Source: Labia minor
Taxonomy: Eukaryota > Arthropoda > Insecta > Dermaptera > Spongiphoridae
Length of the DNA stretch: 64,000 nt
Reading direction: 5' to 3'
NCBI GenBank assembly: GCA_963082975.1
Contig: OY720350.1
Span: 44,036,734 to 44,100,733 of the forward strand
Position numbers and translations under genes: made by a program. The notes under the pieces are model-generated. The model saw only the letters and a program-made list of their open reading frames with translations, was not told where the DNA came from and searched no databases. This document shows, one piece after another, positions 24,105 through 34,274 of the stretch (position 1 is the stretch's first letter; every line of letters begins with the position of its first letter).

Positions 24105-24205
24105 TATTCAAGAAATGTATATACAATCATTCTGTTTGTTATTTCGGTCTACCTCATTTGGGTGGTGACAAAAAAAAACCAAAAAAAAAAAAAAAAAGCA
24201 AAAAC
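24105..24205 (+). repeat. Interspersed repeat F copy with A-rich tail
   Basis: The stretch around ACAATCATTCTG, TGTTATTTCGGTC and the following A-rich tract matches, inverted, the sequence at about 45335-45475 and its duplicate at 49967-50107. There the unit CTGTATGTTATTTC occurs twice. The A-rich end suggests a retroposed origin; the family is not recognised. Confidence 0.5.
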
Positions 24206-24465
24206 GAGATATTTATATGGAAAAATGAAAATGTAATGTTACAATATAGGGCATTGCAATTTAATTAATCTTATAAAATGTCTCGGCTACAAATGAAATT
24301 GTATAATAAATAAATAAATAAATTGTACTAGTTCAAGTAAAATAATGGATCAACTTTTTTTTTTATCAACCACCTGAATAAAATGAATCTTTAATTTATC
24401 TCACCGCCATATGATTATATAAAATTAAAAAAAAAAAACAAAAAAAAAAATAAATGAAGGAATGA

Positions 24466-24684
24466 ATATCGAGGGGGAGAATTTGTGACCTACATTGCCC
24501 TGAAAAGGCAAATGAGGAAATCTCCCACAACATTCATGATGACATCAACGTAACCGACGACTACACCCTTTTAAGTTTACCATCCATGGGGGATTACGTA
24601 GTCACTTGTATTGTTTTTCTGCATGAAGATCATGAGGCAGCCAGCCCTGCAGGCATCTGTCGCTATCCTTACACTAAACCTTGA
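24466..24684 (+). CDS. Possible terminal coding exon, unknown protein
   Basis: A stop-free frame of 72 codons in a GC-raised island, ending TGA at 24682-24684. An AATAAA polyadenylation hexamer follows at 24721-24726, the arrangement expected of a last exon. The translation includes DLHCPEKANEEISHN and HEDHEAASPAGICRYPYTKP, which is not low-complexity, but I recognise no family. There is no upstream start codon and no good polypyrimidine-AG acceptor, because the preceding sequence is A-rich; this argues against it. A shorter minus-strand frame also exists. It could equally be a conserved non-coding block. Confidence 0.28.
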   Translation: MSRGRICDLHCPEKANEEISHNIHDDINVTDDYTLLSLPSMGDYVVTCIVFLHEDHEAASPAGICRYPYTKP

Positions 24685-25029
24685 ATTATGCCGATTGTAA
24701 TCGAACTGTGATATTATTTAAATAAACACACACACAAAAAAAGTAGAAAGTACTGTTATCGATCTTTCAGGAAGAAAACTATCTGTGTGGTGATTATTTT
24801 TACTATTTATTATTATTATTATATTTTTTTTTTTGAATTATTCAAGGTAATTGAGTGGTAAAGAATTATATAATAACCGAAATAAGATTAGATAATAAAT
24901 TGATCAAAATGCCCCTTGTTAGGTTACCCCAAAGGTCAATTTTTCGTTTAATATATAAAAATTGAAAATAATAATGGTTTAAGAGTCAGCAGAAAAAGAA
25001 GATTTAGAAATGTAACTCTCTAACATTTT

Positions 25030-25558
25030 ACTTTCCCGCATACTTCGTATAAGGGAAGTATTGGAATCGTCAAAAATTTCGACTTCGAGATTTTGATAGA
25101 TCTTGACGTTTTAGACCTCCCTGAGTCGGAAAATACCATTTTTCGAATTATGTCTGTGTGTGTGTGTGTATGTATGTAATGTTTGTCTGTGAGCAAATTT
25201 ACTCACCGATATTATTCACAGTTTGTAGATTTCTATCAAAATTTCGTCAAAATCGGTTAACCTACACTGGTTGCGTTTACCTTTCAAGTAAAGTACCAGT
25301 TTGCTTCGAGATATTTGCTTCCTATTTAGTATATAGATTTAAAAATATGAAAAAAATTCAGATACCAAATTTCATCATGATCTGACTACCGGAAGTGACA
25401 TTTTACCTATACAAGTAGCGTTAGGTGTAAATTATAAATATATATAATAGTGTTCAACCATTTTACTTTATAATTTAAATTAATTTGTTTATTTTTATTG
25501 TTGTTAAAACATAATTACCGATTTATATGCGGGAAAGTCTAGGGGAGGACAATCCCGA
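25030..25558 (+). mobile_element. Family C Helentron-like (HINE) element
   Basis: Ends carry a perfect 13-bp subterminal inverted repeat, ACTTTCCCGCATA (25030-25042) and TATGCGGGAAAGT (25526-25538). Outside the right one lies a small hairpin (GGGA-GGACAA-TCCC). A GT microsatellite starts about 120 bp inside (25152) and the TTCGTCAAAATCGGTTAACC block follows. The layout is that of families A and B with different terminal sequences. Single copy in this window; non-coding. Confidence 0.65.
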
Positions 25559-26210
25559 TTTTTTCAATTAATATGTTGGCGTTTCAGTCGTGTGTCAGAT
25601 ATGTATGTGAAAAATGATGTATAGTTACGGAAAAATGTTATCGCCATGATAGCGCTGTTGTCAGGCAATCTAACCGGTTGAGAAAGCTCATTGCGCCAAA
25701 TCGTCCCTATGACGTTTACTTTTGTATTAATTAATTAATTACTGTCCATTACTTCAATCCGGGGTAAAATATTATATATATTCATTTAAGAATGTGGAAA
25801 CGTAGAGGGTGTACTAATAAAATCGGTTACTTTACTTATTATTAAACTGTACCCCGGAGAAGTTATCTTTATGCTGATAAGATCGCTTATTTGATGAATG
25901 TTGTATTAATGACTCTTGCCGATTTGAAAATTATATACCAATAATAATAATAATAATAATAATAATAGCCTTTATTAGTTCTTAAATGTACACAATCCTA
26001 TTAAATTGTAATATAAATACAATAATAATATTTACAAATTTATATACATTTTTTTTATACCAATAATACAATAATAATAATATTTTTAATTAACATATAT
26101 TTTTAAAATATATTTTTAATGTATTGGTAAAATTATCTTAATGCATCATCTAAAGTGCTGACCTATTTTTGACCACACCTGACTAATTATATACTCAATT
26201 CAATCTAAAA
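25559..26210. other. AT-rich spacer with an (AAT)n tract
   Basis: An AAT trinucleotide tract lies at about 25940-25968. The GC-raised stretch 25590-25720 shows no recognisable coding or repeat content. Confidence 0.45.
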
Positions 26211-26906
26211 CAGAGGTATTAGTTGAAATTTGCCGGTTTTTTCTATATAGAAAACACTTAATTTTCAGAGAATCTTAAAATTTCTTTATTCAAAATTGGA
26301 TTCTACATACTTCTATCTTTTCGGCAAATTATGGATACTATCCCCAAAACCTTTTTCTCTTTCGAGCCAAACCATTCGACGAACCATTTTTCGAGTTCTT
26401 GAAAATTAGCGAAGCACTTCTCTGCAAGTTAGTCTCATTGATGCTAAAAGATGATAGTCGGACGGGGCAGGATCTGGAGAGTACGGCGAGTGCGATAATA
26501 ATTTCCAATTAAGCACTTTTAATAGGTCATTCTCTACTTTACCGATATAAGACGGCGCGTTCTCAAGATGCAAGATAACTTTGTCATTCTGTCGTTTTTT
26601 GATCAACGAATGATTTAATTGGTAATTTCTTGTTACCGTTTCACCAGGTCTTAAGTGATAGTTCACCACATGACACTGGTCCCATCAAACACAGAGCATT
26701 GTCTTAAGGCCAAAGCGATTTGGCCATTAAGTCGATACGATTTACTTGGACATATTCACTGGTATCGCTACGAATCTGACTTATGTATTTTCGAAGGTTA
26801 ATGTTTATAAAAAAATGACATACTTGTCGAATCATAGAAATGTATATGTATAGCTAGAGAAATCTCTAAATCTCTAAAACACGCAAATTTCAACTAACAC
26901 CTCTGG
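26211..26906 (-). mobile_element. Mariner element, decayed
   Basis: Terminal inverted repeats CAGAGGTATTAGTTGAAATT (from 26211) and the inverted CAGAGGTGTTAGTTGAAATT (to about 26906) enclose a minus-strand transposase remnant. The element is about 0.7 kb, against about 1.3 kb for an intact mariner, so roughly half is lost. TA lies at or near the right edge; the left TA is unclear. Confidence 0.78.
26406..26735 (-). pseudogene. Mariner transposase, middle part, inactivated
   Basis: On the minus strand the frame reads through an LKTMLCV block with a stop codon where the family has tryptophan, then W-D-Q (the first catalytic aspartate region), YHLRPGETV, and a VILHLENAPSY block where the second catalytic aspartate (HDNA motif) is replaced. 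PYSPDPAPSDYHL holds the third aspartate of the D,D34D triad. The N-terminal DNA-binding region and the C-terminus are missing. Loss of the second aspartate and the internal stop make it dead. Confidence 0.8.
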
Positions 26907-27105
26907 TATAACTTTAATTTATTTGTTTAATTGGGGTTGGATACATGCTAGTATTATAGAGATCATACAGTTTCTATAAAATTTCCTCCATTTTCATATA
27001 AATTGATCCTTTATGGGAACATAGATGCTAAGAGGAATCCAATTTTCAGACATGGTATCTATTCTCGTTCCCCAAAATCATAGACGCCTCATAACACAAT
27101 TGAAA

Positions 27106-27687
27106 AATAAGTTGACCTGTGGTCAGGACCGAACCGACCGACGGTTTGAAGTAAATTAATTTCCAGCTACAGAAACAATTTCAAATAATTTTAATATATC
27201 TATTAATGTAATAAAAAACAGATATCGATATAACATAAATACTTTTAATTTCATTTTATTTATAATATATCTGTAAGACCAGGCTCTGACGTCATATAAT
27301 TTTAAATTAAGAAAAAACTATTAAAGATGATTTTTTTCGAGGATAAAACCAATACAAAGTGCATGATATGTAAAAAATCTCCTCAAGTGAAATTTGGTGT
27401 GAAAATAACCCTTCCCTTCCTATCCTCGATTGCTAATACTACCACTTTTGCATCAAAAGTTGATCAATTCATCATACTGATGCATTAAATAAATATATCA
27501 AATTTCATCAAAATCCGTTTAGCCGTTCAAGCTGTACACATCTGAACGGACGGACGGACGGACAGACATCATGCTAAAAATACTTTTTTCTGTTAAGAAA
27601 ATGCATGATTCGTGGTGATATGTAAAAAATCTTCACATGTGAAATTTGGTGTGAAAACAATACCTCCCTTAACTATCGACGGTCGGT
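27106..27687 (-). mobile_element. Family B Helentron-like element, diverged
   Basis: Starts GTTGACCTGTGGTCAGGAC (hairpin with changes) and ends GGTCGGTAAA. It lacks one of the TGACGTCA sites and about 50 bp of the body relative to 11373-12003; the GTCY-type microsatellite is at 27546-27566. Confidence 0.72.
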
Positions 27688-28524
27688 AAATAATGATTAC
27701 ATATATATATATATATTATTTTCTTTTGGATAATAATTTTGATGAAATTAATCATTTTTATTGCAAAATAATGGAAGTTTCTTGATTTCAATCTTAGCAT
27801 AAATTCTTTTCGAATATTAATAATCCTGTATGATTATACAATCTAAATATTATAAATTTTCTTCATTTTCAAATATAACTTTATATTTAAAACGAACTAA
27901 TTCATCTGTTTCATTAAAGTAATTATTGATAAAATTGATTGAATATAGAATTTTTCTATACATTATTTTTTTTCTTTTTTTATTAAAGAACGTTAATTTG
28001 GAATGGCTTTGCTTGAATGATTATAAAAAGAGCCAATTCTTCTTGATTGATTCGTTTGTTGATTTAACGTAAAGTTTTTTTTTTCCGCCGACTAATTCAC
28101 GTTCATTATTGCGATTTTCAATCTAGCGCTGTGTATTTTTTTTTTTCATTTTGCTAGATTTAATTTGTTTCCTGCTTTGGAGGTCTAGGCTGTGACGTAT
28201 CCAGCTGCTTTCGCTCAGCTTTTGTTTACAAACATTATCGACAGAACTAATGATGGATCGGAAACCGGCACGTTTCGTTTTGTCCCTCTCAAGTGAAATG
28301 GGACATTTATTTACTTAACTTACAGGCAGAGAAAAAAAAAACATCAAAGAGGATGAATGTGAAATGAAAAGGGGGACGAACTCTCGGATAAATTATGTAA
28401 TGCAAACAACGAGACAAGAAGATCGTTTTGTAATTGGAATAATTATTATAAATACTTTTATTAAGAGACTACACTTAAAATTAAATCATTCATATCATGT
28501 GTGTGAAAGTTAAATAATTGAAAA
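27688..28524. other. Intergenic DNA with a GC-raised non-coding island
   Basis: The left part is AT-rich. From about 28075 to 28345 the composition becomes more balanced (GGAGGTCTAGGCTGTGACG, GGATCGGAAACCGGCACG), but every frame is interrupted. Such a block between repeats may be a conserved regulatory sequence or an untranslated exon; the sequence alone does not decide. Confidence 0.35.
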
Positions 28525-29141
28525 TCTTATATATAAAATTCTCGTGTCACAAAACTTTGAAATGATACTCCTCCGAAACGGCTGGACCGATTCTTATGAA
28601 ATTTTTTATGCATATTCAGTAGGTCTCAGGGCATGTCAGACTTCTTTTATAAAACCGCTAATTGGTAAGGTGTGTTCAGGGGGTGCTAATTAATTAAAAA
28701 TAGTTTAGTTACCATACTAGATCATAGAGGCGCTGGTGGCGAAAATTTGACATCTTATATATACTTTTATAAGAGGCTTGCAAACAAAAGTGTTTCATGG
28801 GTCAACGGTCTAAGGCGTTATCTTATGACTTTGCACTCTTAGTTCGAAACTCGCAAAGGTACATTTTTTTTTAAATATTATATATTTTTTTTTACAAATT
28901 TATTAATTTTTATTATTTTAATATTTTATTAAATTAAATTTTATTATTAAATTTTATTTTATTAAATTAATAATTATGTCAATTAATTTTTTCTGCATAA
29001 ATAAACATATATAAAAAACTATAGAGATGGGACAGGGTAGGAGTTAGATGGTTATAGCTCAGAATAGGGACACTCGGGGGGTACAGGAGGCGGAGCCCCC
29101 GTCTAGGTGTGGAGAGCGCCGAAGGCGCTCGGAGCAGCTAG
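28525..29141 (+). mobile_element. Complete short non-autonomous Helitron
   Basis: Begins TCTTATATATAAAATTCTCG directly after A and ends CTAG (29138-29141) directly before T, so it is inserted between A and T as canonical Helitrons are. Seven bases before the CTAG lies the perfect hairpin GAGCGCC-GAA-GGCGCTC. Near the 5' end is GAAACGGCTGGACCGATTC, a motif common in these elements. It is 617 bp with no Rep/helicase, hence dependent on another copy. Confidence 0.88.
28797..28858 (+). repeat. tRNA-like segment inside the Helitron
   Basis: GGTCAACGGTCTAAGGCG resembles a leucine/serine-type tRNA A-box region, and AGTTCGAAACTCG about 30 bases later resembles the T-arm/B box. No complete cloverleaf can be formed, so this is a tRNA-derived relic, not a tRNA gene. 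Confidence 0.4.
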
Positions 29142-29691
29142 TATATATATATTCAAATTAAAATAATCTTAAGAAGTAAGACTGATTGGGATAGAGAGGT
29201 ATTCCATAATTGATACTTGAAGTGATTTAGAAAAAAAAAATTAATAACCAGGTTAAGAAAAATATTTAAACTTCCAAGAAATCTTTTTTTTTTTTGTTCT
29301 TTGATATTAAGTTCCAAGGAAGTTTAGTAAAAATTTCAAAAGATTTTCACTAATAATCATAGAAAGAAGTGTGAAGTATTCATAAATCTTGGTCTCCAAA
29401 GTTTCACCGGATAGATAAATTTTAAATATTATTTTATAGAAAATTAATTAACTAACTAATGAAACATAAAAGATTGGTTAGAGAGAAAGACTAGGATATA
29501 AAATAAAAATAATTATCGTGGTAGTATAAAGGTTATTTTTAATAAAGTATTTTATTTTGACTAACGTATGTAATAAATAAAATTGTCTAATTCGGTAAAT
29601 TGTGCTTTATTCTTTTTAATTAATTTTATATTGATATTTTCGGATAAATTATTTAGTATAATTTTTATTTAATTTCATGATTTATTATAAA
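29142..29691. other. AT-rich spacer, nothing recognised
   Basis: No supported feature. Confidence 0.5.
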
Positions 29692-30196
29692 CGAGGGCAG
29701 GTCAATAAGTCTGTGACTTTTTGAATGAATTAAAGGATTTTGGATAAAAAAATTATTTTATTTTTCAATGTAGTCTACTTTAAGCTCTATATGCGTCGTC
29801 AAACTTTCTTCAATTATTTTATCCCTTCCAAAAATAAGATTTGTCGAGGACATCTTTGGAGCTGATTCACCCAAAGATACCCACAGTTTGGACTGCTGTT
29901 TGGATTCTAGTGTGTTGAGGTGGATCCCCGTTTCATCCACCGTTACGGCGCAAAAACTCGGTTTCAGTGATGTTTTTTTTCTCAAAAAATAATGCAAACA
30001 AATTCACTTTTTCCATTTTCTTCTCAAATCACGAGGCAGTCTGGTATTAAGGGATATCAAACAAAAACTAAAAGACCCAGCTGGTTCAAATTTCGACAAG
30101 AGTCAACTGATAGTTGCATGCTGACAGTAACAGTGATACCATTTCATTTGAGAGGCGGGAAATTCAAAAAGTCATGGACTTAATAACCTGCCCTTG
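29692..30196 (-). mobile_element. Mariner deletion derivative
   Basis: Inverted ends share AGGGCAGGT, AATAAGTC or TTAAGTCC, and GACTTTTTGAAT, and TA-rich duplications flank both sides. It is 505 bp long with minus-strand transposase pieces in between. Retention of both ends with loss of the middle is the usual form of mobilisable mariner MITEs. Confidence 0.78.
29758..29997 (-). pseudogene. Mariner transposase fragment, centre deleted
   Basis: The minus-strand frame contains FCAVTVDETGIHLNT, the first catalytic aspartate block (TVDETWIHH in the family, with W to G here), and SKQQSKLWVSLGESAPK. It then jumps directly to the extreme C-terminus (IELKVDYIEK, family pattern IELKGDYVEK). Roughly 130 residues holding the other two catalytic aspartates are deleted. 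Confidence 0.8.
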
Positions 30197-30424
30197 TATA
30201 TATCCTATATAATCTCGATTAATATTGTTTACATTAGGTAAAAAAAACATTTAAAGCAAAATTCAGATATTATTTATGCAATATTATTAGTAATGTATTA
30301 TTTCGTTAAAATATTGTTATTGTAGTAACATTAGAGTATTTTCTCAACAATCTGAAAAAAAGTTATCATATTTATTTAAATCTTACTAGATTAGTTAAAA
30401 ATAAGATTAATCAATACTTAATTA

Positions 30425-30620
30425 GAATGGGTGAGGCAAGACTTGTGAGAAATTTGTTTATGTAAAGACAAATTGAAAATTGATCGAAGATGCAGACAAT
30501 ATAAAATGGGACGTGAGGAAATTAGGAGAGAATAAAAGTTGGATGGAGGTGATAGGGACAATTGTAAGAAGTTACTCTGCCTATGAATTTCCGAGTTCTT
30601 TAACGACACAGAGATATTTT
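30425..30620 (+). repeat. LINE 3' tail, second decayed copy
   Basis: Aligns with 18718-18950 through GATAGGGACA, a variable middle, and CCGAGTTCTTTAACGACACAGAGATA against GAGTTCCTTAGAGTCACAGAGATA. Frames are broken. Same orientation as the first copy. Confidence 0.42.
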
Positions 30621-30711
30621 AATTATTCGCTGTAGGAATCTATGCCCATATTAACTAATTTACACATTTATTTATTTTTATTTCATCACATAAAATATTA
30701 TATTTTAAATA

Positions 30712-30765
30712 TTGGTGAGGTTTGATCATTCAACTTCAAAGGTGAATAGTTGATCATTTTAGTAA
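30712..30765 (-). repeat. SINE-like fragment
   Basis: GGTGAGGTTTGATC with AATAGTTGATCATTTTAG resembles the reverse of 13210-13285. Very diverged. Confidence 0.3.
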
Positions 30766-30913
30766 GAATTATCTATAAGATAGATAAATATTAATTATAT
30801 ATTAATATTGTAATTAATTGTATTATTTTATATTAATGAATGATATAATATTTTAGATATTAAAAAATAAAATAATAAATAAATATTTGATCTGAACTCA
30901 TCTAATATATATG

Positions 30914-31290
30914 TTATTTATAACGGAAATTTGTAAATAAAACCACATATTGATATTTGTTTTTGTAAATTTATTCAAAAAATACAAAAATATACCCAAC
31001 GTTTCAATTGCTACTTCTGCAATCATTATCAAGCAACTGTTTAAGAATAATTATTTTCTCCTGTAATTTTGAATTTGTAAGCACGTTCCGTGGGCCATCT
31101 GGTTGGTGACCTAGGTCTTATATTAAGTATCATTCGTCACTCGTCACTGGACACTCGAACAGTGCAGTCGCTTAATAACGATTGCAGAAGTAGCAATCGA
31201 AACGTTGGGTATATTTATGTATTTTTTGAATAAATTTACAATAACAAATATCAATATGTGGTTTTATTTACAAAGTTCCGTTATAAATAA
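30914..31290. mobile_element. Penelope-like inverted-arm element without coding region
   Basis: Two inverted arms of about 126 bp (30914-31039 and 31165-31290) carry the same plan as 17251-17916: an ACCACAT start block, an AT-rich stretch, CCCAACGTTTC and a hairpin (CGATTGC-AGAAGTA-GCAATCG in the right arm). The roughly 125-bp spacer has no recognisable protein. Assignment to Penelope-like elements rests on the better copy at 17.3 kb. Confidence 0.5.
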
Positions 31291-31820
31291 AAACAACCAC
31301 CAAAGCTTTAATAATATATGTTATTGTTTAACATTAAGTGGTTAAATAGACTTACTTTCAGTTTAATACAAAAATGATTTCAAAACAAAAACTACTCCAT
31401 TCCAATTCCCAGGCACTCTTTTCTGTTATTCATATCGACGAGCTCCGATATTTAAAGATATTAAAATATATAATAATAATTTCCTTCATATTAACATTAT
31501 GAAGTTAGTTACAAATCGAGTTTAAACTTAATTTTCAAACACCGTTTGCAACGGGTTGGTCTAGTGTTATAATAATTAATAGCTTATAATAATAATATTA
31601 AAATTGAGTATTTAAAATAGTTAATAATATAAATATTTAAAATATTAAAAAAAGAAATAGATTAACATAGAATGAAAAAGGCCTAGCTTGATCTCCTATA
31701 ATAAAATTTACAGGTAAAACCTACTTTAGCAAATATTTATAATCATATAATAATAATTCTAATATCTTTAGCAGTAACATGTTTTTTTCTAATTATTGTT
31801 TTTATTTATGTGTGTATTTT
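31291..31820. other. AT-rich spacer, nothing recognised
   Basis: No supported feature. Confidence 0.5.
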
Positions 31821-32380
31821 TACTATCTAGCCAGAGAAAATTTTCGATGTTGAGATTTTGTTGTTTTTATACGTTTTGAAGGTTCCTGAATCATTTTCAC
31901 TAAGGTTGAGAAAAATGTGTATGTATGTAACCAAGATTACGCAAAAACGGTTTGAGCTAGAATGATGAAATTTGGTACATGGCCATTATTCAAAATTCAT
32001 AGTTTTCTATCAACTTGAGCTCAACCGGAAGAGGGTCATTACTAACAACGTTTTGATTTTTTTTCTTCTAAAGTGACCGTAAAAATAAAGATATATGTTT
32101 GATAATTTTTCACATGATTAAAAATTGTATAAAACTACTATATATAGAATTTAAGCTTAATTGAATCGCTGAAAGTACCAGAATTAATTTTTTAACACTG
32201 CAAATCTCACGCGCCAACACGTAACGTGGTGCCATCAACAAAGAGCCAATCATGCGCTGGTTTAATAAATATTATTTATTAATTTTAATTTATAATTTAA
32301 TTAATTTAATTTAATTTAAATTAATATATGTTATTTAACCCAATTCAAATATGCGAGATAGTCGAGTGGAGACACTCCAG
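31821..32380 (+). mobile_element. Family A Helentron-like element, nearly full length
   Basis: Starts TACTATCTAGCCAGAGA (5' hairpin damaged by a deletion) and ends GCGAGATAGTCGAGTGGAG ACACTCCAG at 32380, only about 100 bp before the coding exon at 32484. It therefore sits in the intron, or upstream region, of that gene. Confidence 0.72.
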
Positions 32381-32483
32381 CTTTTTATGTTTATGTTCTG
32401 TTCTTAATCCATATCCTTGTAAGTAGTATAATGTAGTTGTATGTTGATTTCGTGACTAATACGGTGATTCTTGTCTTTTTCAG

Positions 32484-32687
32484 TGGCCGGTTGTCGATTG
32501 CCGTGGAGACCTGACCCTTGATAGTCAGAGAGCCGCCCGACTTGTTCGTCAACTGCGTGCCTCGAAACGCCACCGATGCTGGTGTCGGGCGATGACTTCA
32601 ATACTCGCCCTTATCTTTTTTCTACTCACTCTCATCGGTGTCACCCTCATTCTCACTCGTGGCCAAAGGGTGTTCGGTTCTTTATGA
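32484..32687 (+). CDS. Terminal coding exon of unidentified membrane protein gene
   Basis: A good splice acceptor (TTGTCTTTTTCAG, ending 32483) opens directly into a 67-codon frame closed by TGA at 32685-32687. It is far more GC-rich than its surroundings, as real exons are here. Residues 1-30 are charged (DCRGDLTLDSQRAARLVRQL, then RASKRHR), followed by a Cys-rich CWC. Residues 37-57 (AMTSILALIFFLLTLIGVTL) form a clear hydrophobic segment, and the tail RGQRVFGSL ends the protein. I infer a membrane protein with a very short C-terminal tail after its last helix. The open frames on the opposite strand at 32391-32601 are shadows. Upstream exons were not found in the window, so they lie in AT-rich DNA I could not resolve or beyond it. 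The family was not recognised. Confidence 0.68.
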   Translation, partial: WPVVDCRGDLTLDSQRAARLVRQLRASKRHRCWCRAMTSILALIFFLLTLIGVTLILTRGQRVFGSL

Positions 32688-32860
32688 CATTTTTTTTTCA
32701 TCTATCACAATCATCATATTCCAAACACATACCCCCCACCCCTACCTCTCCAAATCACACTCAAATCACTCAACACACAGACCATAAAATTGATTGTATA
32801 TATTCAATGAAAATTAACATGAGTCAGAGAGGAAATGAAGAAAAAGAAATAAAAAAAAAT
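32688..32860 (+). other. Probable 3' UTR with polyadenylation signal
   Basis: After the stop, a C/T- and CA-rich stretch continues to an AATAAA hexamer at about 32848-32853, followed by an A-run. The higher C content separates it from the AT-rich DNA beyond. Confidence 0.4.
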
Positions 32861-33624
32861 CCCTAATGATTATAATTTAAAATTTATTTAGGAATAAATA
32901 ATTATTTATTATATTTATCAATAAGATTATTATTAATTTATTTTAATTATTTTACGGTAAATTTATTTTATTTATTATTATTTTTTTCACTGAATTTATT
33001 TCAATTGTCCACCATAATTTAATAAATAGATAATATTCTATAATAATCTAAATAAAATATTTCTCAAATGAGTATATTTGATATTTATTAATAATGACCC
33101 TCAGAAGAATTTAATCATTTTTATTTCATTAAACGATTAATAATAATAATAATAATTATTATTATTATTAAATCAAATTTTAAATAAATTTAATAAAAAA
33201 TAAAAATAGTAATAGATTAACTAATTTTTTAAAACGGGTACCTTAATACAAAAATACTAAACGAGAATACAAGAATTCAAGCCTCACCAAAACCATGAAA
33301 ATTTATAATAAAATATTAAATTTTTTTTTTAAATATCTGTGAACATGGTAAAATGAATATAGTAATCAAGATTCAATAAACAAAAATTGCTCACATTATT
33401 CATAGAATTAACTATTATTATTATTATTATTATTATTAATATTATAACTATCAAACATACTCTTCCATTTATAAATCATTTCACAAGTATATTATAGTTC
33501 AAGTTTATTTCAATTAATATTAAATACTAGAAAAGAGATTTATTTAAGTAAATTCTTCAAACGTAAATAATTAATAAATTAAAAATTAATTGAAAAAAAC
33601 AAATAATAATTGAAATTCTATATA

Positions 33625-33697
33625 AGGGTCATGGTAGCTTAGTGGTTATATAGTCTTGGAAAACGGAATTTCAGGTAGCAAAATTGGTCACTTTGAC
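33625..33697 (+). repeat. tRNA-like SINE head
   Basis: GGTCATGGTAGCTTAGTGGTTA resembles the A-box half of tRNA-derived SINEs. The expected B box is not recognisable before the MITE inserted at 33698. Confidence 0.35.
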
Positions 33698-33905
33698 TTA
33701 ACACACTATAAGCGGGGCGGGTATTTATACCCGTTGCCACTTATATGAGGGATATATATTAGTTATCGTTTAAAATAAGTAATTTTAAGTGACACAAGGG
33801 AAAATATATATTATATAAGTGGCAACGGGTATAAATACCCGCCCCGCTTATAAGTGGCAGTCCCCGCAACGGGTACAAATACCCGCCCCGCTCATAGTGT
33901 GTTAA
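33698..33905. mobile_element. TTAA-flanked MITE (piggyBac-type)
   Basis: A 200-bp element (33702-33901) between two TTAA tetranucleotides, the target duplication used by piggyBac transposons. Ends begin CACACTATAAGCGGGG and the inverted right end CACACTATGAGCGGGG; the match runs 32 bp with two differences. Inside are further palindromes: the GCGGGTATTTATACCCG unit recurs, including a second copy before the right end. No transposase. High GC contrasts with the host DNA. Confidence 0.72.
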
Positions 33906-34274
33906 GATCAAATAATTTATTTAAAATAAATAGATGATATTCAAATAATCTAAATAAAATATTTCTCAAGTGAATTTATCTGAGATAAGGAATTTGATAA
34001 GACTGGTTAATTTGAGCATTGATTACAAAGTTAATTCTATGAATAATGTGAGCAATTTTTGTTTATTGAATCTTGATTACTATATCCATTTTACCATGTT
34101 CACAGATATTTTTGAAAAAAAAAAAATGTAATATTTTATTATAAATTTTCATGATTTTGGTGAGGCTTGAATTCTTGTCTTCTCGTTCAGTAGTTTTGTA
34201 TTAAGGTACCCGTTTTAAAAAAATAGTTAATTTATTACTATTTTTTTATTAAATTTATTTAAAATTTGATTTAA

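Larger units (their letters stand above)
33169..34274. repeat. Large inverted repeat (about 245-bp arms)
   Basis: The left arm 33169-33413 and right arm 34029-34274 are inverted copies. Shared blocks are AAATCAAATTTTAAATAAAT, ACGGGTACC, GAATTCAAGCCTCACC (SINE-like), GAACATGGTAAAATG and CATAGAATTAACT. The roughly 615-bp centre contains a tRNA-like head and a TTAA-flanked MITE. A separate 65-bp direct repeat (about 33025-33085 and 33925-33985) shows that the locus was rearranged more than once. Confidence 0.75.

Noticed and set aside
28797..28858. tRNA-Leu or tRNA-Ser gene
   Set aside because: Anticodon arm and acceptor stem do not pair, and it lies inside a Helitron.
32391..32601. Two overlapping minus-strand frames of 60-65 codons
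   Set aside because: They lie antisense to the convincing plus-strand terminal exon and have no splice or start context.
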